From positions 5,208,001 through 5,272,000 of the forward strand of contig NZ_OY762512.1 in the NCBI RefSeq assembly GCF_963665995.1: a stretch of DNA of 64,000 bases, written 5' to 3'. The notes under the pieces are model-generated. The model was given only the letters and a program-made list of their open reading frames with translations, ran no database searches and had not been told where the DNA came from. Shown piece by piece: positions 58,687 to 64,000 of this stretch. Position 1 is the first letter of the stretch; every line of letters starts with the position of its first letter. The position numbers and the translations under genes were made by a program. Origin of the DNA: Pleurocapsa sp. FMAR1 (GTDB lineage Bacteria; Cyanobacteriota; Cyanobacteriia; Cyanobacteriales; Xenococcaceae).

Positions 58687-58876
58687 TATTTAAATAGAGT
58701 AAATGCTTAAAGGCGATCGCTATTTGGCAGAAAACTGCAAGATTGCCTAAAGCTATAAATATAGAGGAAGCAGGTCAAACAATTTGTATTATTCTTTACA
58801 TTGGGATTTTTTTAAATAAAGCATTCACTTTTTGTGGGCTTGAGCGTTCTGCTTCGCTTTTTAAAAATACATATTG

Positions 58877-59658
58877 GGTAGTCCTAAAGATGTAAGGACG
58901 TGTTGTAATGATGGACAAAATACCAGATTGCCCCGATCTGATTTTCGATTTTCTTAGAGAACGATAGAGTCTTCCTGACTAATCGAGAAACTCTTTGTCG
59001 CATTGTGCAATTAAATCGTTCTATGTAATTGGTTTTTCTCTCTTTCCCCACCGCTTGATGGCGTTTTGAAGGAATTACCTGTTCATAGGCTTCCCAGAAG
59101 TCACTATAACAAACGGCACACTGTCGATAGACTGAGGGCAAAGATTGCCATAGCTTTCTCGCTCCATGACGACGGCGATCGCCGATATGAACCCCGACTA
59201 TTTCTTTAGTTTTTGCAGCCAAAGCCAACCAAATCCATTGTTTATTGGCTTTATTACCGACAAATGACCACATTTCATCACACTGAATCGTTAATTTTCC
59301 TTTTCTTTTGTTCTCACTTTAACTTGCTGAGAAACTGATTCGTATTTAGCATTGACATAACTCTGTAACCAAGGTTCTGAAACTTCTGTAACTCGGGCAA
59401 TTCCAGCTAAAGGAATCTTCTCTAAGAGTAATTTGTCAATCAAGTTTTTGGTTGGTTGGTCGATCATTTTATTCTGTGGATTTTCCACATATTGTCTACC
59501 ACAGTCGCGACATTTATAATTTTGCTTGCCATTGTGAATGTGACCGTTTTTAACAATTTGTTCTGAATTACATGATGGACAAGATGGCAAATCTACTGGC
59601 ATGGAAATCAAATGATCTACAATTTCCTATTTTATATCCTTACATCTTTAGGACTACC
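58877..59658 (-). mobile_element. Complete IS1-family element
   Basis: Perfect 22-bp terminal repeats (GGTAGTCCTAAAGATGTAAG and GA) at 58877-58898 and 59637-59658 bound a 782-bp element, the expected IS1 size. No direct repeat of 8-9 bp is evident at its flanks. This is the uninterrupted reference for the copy at 16597-18028. Confidence 0.9.
58884..59611 (-). CDS. IS1-family transposase, two frames joined by likely programmed frameshift
   Basis: Frame A (59611-59291) is the InsA part: zinc ribbon CPSCNSEQIVKNG, YKCRDCGRQ, then IARVTEVSEPWLQSYVNAKY. Frame B (about 59311-58884) carries CDEMWSFVGNKANKQWIWLA, GVHIGDRRRHGARKLWQSLP, SVYRQCAVCYSDFWEAYEQV, NYIERFNCTMRQRVSRLVRK and HHYNTSLHL. Between them is ACAAAAGAAAAGG, where frame B reads KRKGKLTIQ immediately before CDEMW. 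A shift on the A-rich run would fuse the frames, as in IS1. The stop codon lies inside the terminal repeat. Likely able to transpose. Confidence 0.85.
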
Positions 59659-59808
59659 TAAAAATTGATAACCACTGTGGCATTTTTCTGCCAGCTTCAA
59701 GGAATAAAACAGCAAGTGATTACACAGAAAAGGTAGTTTATTCATCTTTTTAGATTAGGTAAATTGTAATTAACAAACGAATCGCCTATTTAATGAAGGG
59801 GCAAGAAG

Positions 59809-60051
59809 ATGTTAAATAAACTACAAATTCATTCTTTAGTTACATCAGTTTTATTACTACCCACGTTAGTTCTTACTGCCCAAAAAGCAGATGCCCATCC
59901 ACTAGATTTTATTTCCACTAATTTAACTAATTATCCTATTTACGAATTGTATGTATCTTCTGGTAATACGGACAATTGGTAAAAAGTCGTTTTAGCGAAA
60001 GATGTACTGCCTAGTAACTAGTCAAGCCAGATTGATTTTCAGGGGTTTTAA
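59809..60051 (+). pseudogene. Small secreted protein with in-frame stops
   Basis: Starts MLNKLQIHSLVTSVLLLPTL, a signal peptide ending ADAHPLDF. Then NLTNYPIYELYVSSGNTDNW is followed by TAA (59980-59982), but the frame continues KVVLAKDVLPSN, TAG (60019-60021), SSQIDFQGF, TAA (60049-60051). Similar proteins I recall continue after NW through DVLPS and IDFQG-type strands without stops. Decay by several point mutations in one frame. Confidence 0.7.
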
Positions 60052-60136
60052 CGTCCAAAGTCTAACCAACCCATTTTTATTACCTTTGTGATTTACGAAT
60101 GACTACAATTCATCACATGGGGGCGTTAATTTGCCT

Positions 60137-60262
60137 GTCTTGGTGCGCGTACATGCGGCTAAAGCCTTTGTCTTGCGCCTTACGTCGACGCGGTGAGTCC
60201 AGTCCTGCGGACGGGTTTCCCTCCGCAGGGAACTGGCGAACCATGCGCGGGGGTCGCAACGC
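60137..60262 (-). repeat. Mosaic hairpin repeat outside any transposase
   Basis: Minus strand: GCGTTGCGACCCCCGCGCAT after seven A, ... GGCGCAAGACAAAGGCTTTA, ... GCGCACCAAGACAG. The closing stem is weaker (TTGCG/CGCAC, with a G-T pair). Contains the ACATGC-type module at 60151-60171 with GGCT/AGCC stem. It lies 80 bp upstream of the histidine kinase start. Confidence 0.75.
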
Positions 60263-60341
60263 TTTTTTTAGCCATAAGTGCATAAGTCCATCTTTGCTAC
60301 ATCTATTAAGAAGACAACACGAATCATTTAGGAGAAAACCA

Positions 60342-61541
60342 ATGCAACTCGTTGATCGCAGTATTTCTGATCGAACTCCTTCCATACATATAAAACTCTT
60401 AAAAAATCTAAGTCCTCAATCCGAAAAGGGAACTCCCCAGTATTTCACCCAGAAACTAAAGCATTTTTTGCAGCTACAAATCGATCAATTGGCAGCTCAA
60501 TTACAGATTCAATGGACGAAAGTGGTTTATCAAGATCCGCAGATGCCCGATTGCCAACAAGTTCTTGAAGCCTCTCAAATGCCTTTCCCTTTTGCAAAAG
60601 AGAGCTTGGATTACTTACAAACCGAAGGTTGGTTAGCTAATGCTTCATCCGCCCTCTCGCCAAAGCCGATTGATTCAGAGATACTAGAAAAAGGCTTTTA
60701 TTACTGTCATTTTGGTGAAATAAGGCAGCCTAATCAATACTTACTACTATTTGCCAATAGACCTTTGTCATATACTCATCGGCAATTTATCAAGCGAACT
60801 GCTGCCAGTATAGGTGAATATTTAGACGAACATCAACAAAACTGGCAACATCGCCAGAAGATTCAAATTTTAGAAGATCTTGTTCAACGAGTAGGGCACC
60901 AGTTACGTCATCCTTTGGCTTTAATTAATCTCTATGCTCATAACCTTAGTCAGCTTCTGCCTAAGAGTAAGGAGCAAAAACAAGCTTCAGTTATTTGCAA
61001 GACTGCTCAGGACTTAGATCGAACTCTCACTGAGATCGTGCAGTCTGCAAGTAGTGAAAAGTTGCAGCTTGTACCACAAGATATCTGCAGTCTCGTTCAT
61101 AAAACCGTGGAAGAATTTCAAGGGTGGATTTTGGAAAAAGATCTGCAAATTTGTTGTGCCGATCGTCCACTTACTTTAAAAATCGATCCGCTTCAAATTA
61201 AACAGGCTATTAGTAATTTATTAAGTAACGCCATTCATTTTAGCCCCCAAGGGGCAAAGATTTTTATTAATTGGCAAGAGCAGCAGGGCGATGTTTTGCT
61301 GACCTTGAGAGATGAAGGTCTTGGTCTATCCTCAGAGGATTTACAAAAGCTATTCAAGCCTTTTTATACCCGCCGTTCGGAGGGAACAGGTTTAGGATTA
61401 GCCATTGCCCAGAAAATTGTACTCGATCACGGAGGCAAACTATGGGCAAAAAATGCACCTAGAAAAGGAGCAGAATTTTTCATTACTCTACCTCGATTAA
61501 TTCCATTCATTAACTTATCAGAGGACAATACCGCATGTTAA
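60342..61541 (+). CDS. Soluble sensor histidine kinase
   Basis: 399 residues from ATG 60342, preceded by GGAGAAAACC. No membrane helix. Residues about 35-185 are an unrecognised GAF- or DICT-like sensor ([36 protein letters not shown]). The HisKA H-box is [20 protein letters not shown]. The ATPase has [16 protein letters not shown] (N), [15 protein letters not shown] (G1), [18 protein letters not shown] (F and G2) and ends [11 protein letters not shown]. Stop overlaps the next ATG by seven bases, so kinase and regulator are translated together. Confidence 0.9.
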   Translation: MQLVDRSISDRTPSIHIKLLKNLSPQSEKGTPQYFTQKLKHFLQLQIDQLAAQLQIQWTKVVYQDPQMPDCQQVLEASQMPFPFAKESLDYLQTEGWLANASSALSPKPIDSEILEKGFYYCHFGEIRQPNQYLLLFANRPLSYTHRQFIKRTAASIGEYLDEHQQNWQHRQKIQILEDLVQRVGHQLRHPLALINLYAHNLSQLLPKSKEQKQASVICKTAQDLDRTLTEIVQSASSEKLQLVPQDICSLVHKTVEEFQGWILEKDLQICCADRPLTLKIDPLQIKQAISNLLSNAIHFSPQGAKIFINWQEQQGDVLLTLRDEGLGLSSEDLQKLFKPFYTRRSEGTGLGLAIAQKIVLDHGGKLWAKNAPRKGAEFFITLPRLIPFINLSEDNTAC

Positions 61542-62227
61542 CCCAAGTGACACAAACAAAAGAAACCAAAACCATATCAGTGCTTTTAGTCGATGACGAT
61601 CACCAATTCCGGGCTGGAGTCAGAACTTTCCTAGGCTGCTCCCAAATTCAGGATCGAGCCATTGAAGTGATTGGGGCAGCGGATTATCCAGCTTTGGCTT
61701 TGTCCCTTGCCAAGCAGTATAGTCCCGACCTAATTCTAATTGATATGGAATTAATTGAGGGGGATGGTCTTTCCCTCTTACAGCAACTTCGAGACAGTAA
61801 TATATCGAGTAGAACCCTTGTTCTATCGGGTCATCAAGAAGACTACTGGATTTATCAGGCTATGCAGTTGGGGGCAAATGGCTATGTATTTAAGGGTCAG
61901 GTTTCACAGCAGTTGCTAGATGCGATCGCCACTGTTATGCAAAACCAAATCTATTTACCGCCTGAAGTTGCCACTGGCTTCTTTAGAAAATTCGAAAAAA
62001 ACCAAGCTTCATTACCCTTACAGCTTGGTCAGTCCTGCAATCTGTCCAACAGAGAAAACGAAGTTTTATACTGGCTTGTTCAAGGAGCCTCAAACGATCA
62101 AATTGCAAAGCAACTCTACATTTCAGTGGCTACTGTTAAGGCTCATCTCACTAATATTTTTTTGAAACTACAGGTAACAAGTCGGACACAAGCCATTGTG
62201 GCAGCCATCAGAATGAATCTAATTTAG
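61535..62227 (+). CDS. NarL/LuxR-type response regulator
   Basis: 230 residues. Receiver with [19 protein letters not shown], phospho-Asp in [37 protein letters not shown] and VFKGQ (Lys). Linker, then LuxR helix-turn-helix: [40 protein letters not shown] and [17 protein letters not shown]. Cognate partner of the kinase before it. The third gene starts about 54 bp later. Confidence 0.9.
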   Translation: MLTQVTQTKETKTISVLLVDDDHQFRAGVRTFLGCSQIQDRAIEVIGAADYPALALSLAKQYSPDLILIDMELIEGDGLSLLQQLRDSNISSRTLVLSGHQEDYWIYQAMQLGANGYVFKGQVSQQLLDAIATVMQNQIYLPPEVATGFFRKFEKNQASLPLQLGQSCNLSNRENEVLYWLVQGASNDQIAKQLYISVATVKAHLTNIFLKLQVTSRTQAIVAAIRMNLI

Positions 62228-62280
62228 TCGTAATTTCATTCAACTATTTTGGTTAAGTTTTAACTACTGAGAAGATTTTA

Positions 62281-64000
62281 TGCCTATTGTTAATACTACT
62301 ACGCTAGCTAAATTCTACCAATGTACAGAAAATGCGCCTCTGAGCTGTCGCAAGCCGATAGAAACTACTGAGAAGATACCAGGTGCCAAGTTTTGTCTAG
62401 AATGCGGATTTCCCACGACCTTGCCAGTTTCAACTGAACTTCGGGGCAGCTTAGGCACCTATCGCATTTCTAAACTAATTAGGTCTCAGGGAATGGGACG
62501 GCTTTACAGAGGAACTCAGACCAGCAATGGTCAATCTGTTGTAATGAAGGAGTATTTACTGCCTAAGCAATATTTTAATGCTGTGGAAGCACAACAGCGC
62601 AGAATAGCCTTGGGTCAAGTTACCCTGGGCAATTTAACCACCCCAAAGAGTCAGGAGTTTCGGTTGGTCACTCGATCAGATACCATTGCCGATCCATCAA
62701 GCGATCGCGTCTATCTAATTTTTTCAGGCGAAATTGCGGCACTTCCTACCCTGAAGCAGGTTTTGACAGAGACAGGAGCATTTTCTGCATCGCGAGTACG
62801 ACAAGTCCTCAATCAAATATTGCAATCGTTACATTTCCTCCACACTCAGCCATCGAGATTAGCCTCTGAAACCACAGGAACTGCCCACGGTAATTTGGGG
62901 CTTGACAGCCTGGTCGTCAGTGATAACGGCTACGTCTATGTTTGCGATCTGGCATCCTGGGAACAGCTTTTTGTCCCTGTCCCACCCCAGATGGTATTAC
63001 CGCAACAAGACTTAATCGATCTCGGAGCAGTCGCGTTTGCTCTCTGGACGAATCGAGAGATTCATTCTAGTTCTGACGCACCACTAAATTCGCGTGAGGC
63101 TCAACATTGGCCCCAAGACGATCCGCCCCTGAGAGATTTTCTGCTTCGTTTGCTAGGGTTAGAAACCCCGTTCAACTCGGTGGCAGAGGCGCGTCAGGCT
63201 TTGATTAAACTACCTCAACCTGAAACGGCTGCTAATTTTCAGGGAAATCTCAGCCCAGAGTCTTCGGCAAAACAGAAATCTCGATATTGGCTTTTGAGTT
63301 TACTCGCTTTGCCTCTATTAGGATGGCTGTTATGGTTGCTATTGCCCCGATTTATGTCAAATTCTGATGCACAGATGAATAGCTTTAAGCAGCTTTTACC
63401 ATCGTTTGCAGATGTGAATGCTATTCAGCCAGGACAGTATCCCTATACCGGAGAAGCACTTGGAACTTGGACAACCGTTTTGGACAAAAAGCCTGTGAGC
63501 GATCGCCAAGTTAGAGAGTTTTTGACCCAACCCAAGTTGGATACAGCAGCTATTTTTAACTACCGAACTTATGCCCCTCAACGTTCTCCCCTCAATGAAG
63601 TTCTCAAAGCAAACGCCAAGGCAAATTTTGCAATCGCCAGTTTATCAACCCAACTACCCGAAGGGTTAATTCAGGAAACGATTGCCTATGATGGTCTTTT
63701 AGTCTATGTACCTGCATACAAAAGTCAAAATCTACCAAGTGCGTTGCAAGGCAAGATTAGCCTTGCCCAATTGCAGCAGATTTTTACAGGGCAACTTACT
63801 AATTGGAAACAGCTAGGTGCAAATTTTCCCGATCTGCCGCTCAAACCCTATCGACCGATGGAACCTGAATCGTTAAGCCTGTTCCAACAAAAAGTTTTAG
63901 GCAACGATCCGAGTCTGATTGCCCAATTTAGTAAGATTGAGCAACGTTCAACCTTTGATACCTTGCGCTCCATTGCCACTGGAGAAAAGCAGGTGCAAAA
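62281..64000 (+). CDS. Pseudokinase-like protein with membrane helix and PstS-like binding domain, 3-prime end outside window
   Basis: ATG 62281, open to the window end (573 codons seen). N-terminus: zinc-ribbon-like Cys pairs (YQCTENAPLSC, FCLECGFP) as in cyanobacterial four-Cys kinases. Kinase-like domain: Lys in VVMKEYLLP, but the catalytic loop is HGNLGLDSLVV, not HRDxKxxN, and the metal motif is VCDLASWE, not DFG. Membrane helix YWLLSLLALPLLGWLLWLLL at about residues 338-357. Then a periplasmic-binding domain like PstS (KISLAQLQQIFTGQLTNWKQ; YRPMEPESLSLFQQKVLG). It is probably catalytically weak or dead and would sense a small ligand outside the membrane. Same direction as the kinase and regulator. 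Confidence 0.85.

Noticed and set aside
1-64000. tRNA, rRNA or riboswitch genes
   Set aside because: I looked for cloverleaf and conserved core sequences by eye and found none I could support; a tRNAscan-SE/Infernal run would settle it.

Overview
The window looks like a filamentous or colonial cyanobacterium. GCGATCGC (HIP1) sites are scattered through it, and the gene families are typically cyanobacterial: DUF928, TPR-CHAT, CHASE2 kinases, two-partner-secretion haemagglutinins and a thylakoid/contractile-injection type baseplate set. Background DNA is AT-rich, but many short blocks are strikingly GC-rich and hairpin-dense. The genome segment is heavily decayed: many genes carry a single in-frame stop or frameshift, and almost every transposase is broken.

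Layout. 1-0.8 kb: a short-chain dehydrogenase broken by one in-frame TGA. 0.8-2.6 kb: an ISL3 element that has truncated a giant surface-protein pseudogene. 2.6-11.3 kb (minus): that pseudogene, with CARDB repeats, PPC-like domains, cadherin/RHS-like segments, dockerin repeats and a beta-propeller end. 11.3-12.6 kb: small genes. 12.6-15.7 kb (minus): recD2 split by a GC-rich mosaic repeat, which is itself split by an IS630 element, which is itself split by another mosaic repeat. 16-19.5 kb: a DoxX-family gene, an IS1 element carrying two mosaic repeats, and an expansin with a CBM2-like domain. 19.7-27.4 kb: a graveyard of plasmid-type genes (TolC-like, integrase, ParA, a small partner, DUF3854), a group II intron 5-prime fragment and transposases, almost all interrupted by mosaic repeats. 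27.5-32.6 kb: four intact contractile-injection baseplate/tail genes. 32.6-33.4 kb: transposase remnants. 33.5-58.7 kb: a two-partner-secretion locus with DUF928, TPR-CHAT protease, CHASE2 histidine kinase, response regulator and kinase-like protein on one side. On the other side are a frameshifted TpsB transporter, a leishmanolysin-like metalloprotease and three TpsA haemagglutinin copies, two of them intact in a 4.4-kb tandem duplication. 58.9-60.3 kb: a complete IS1 element, a decayed secreted protein and one mosaic repeat. 60.3-64 kb: histidine kinase, response regulator and a pseudokinase-like protein fused to a PstS-like binding domain, running off the window.

The most unusual content is the mosaic repeat family. 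Minimal copies are about 48-50 bp, composites exceed 1 kb. Simple copies begin with a six-base stem followed by ACCCC and end with the complement of that stem. The stem sequence differs between copies but stays complementary (GGTGCG/CGCACC, GGTCAG/CTGACC, GATGCG/CGCATC, GAGGCG/CGCCTC). Internal hairpins show the same compensatory variation. Copies sit mainly inside transposase genes, often at A-tracts, and modules are nested inside other modules. This is the best candidate for an undescribed system in the window. No mobilising enzyme for it is visible here.

Functionally, the contractile-injection genes, the secretion locus with its CHAT protease, and the two signalling operons are the intact parts. 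Most of the rest is mobile DNA and its victims.
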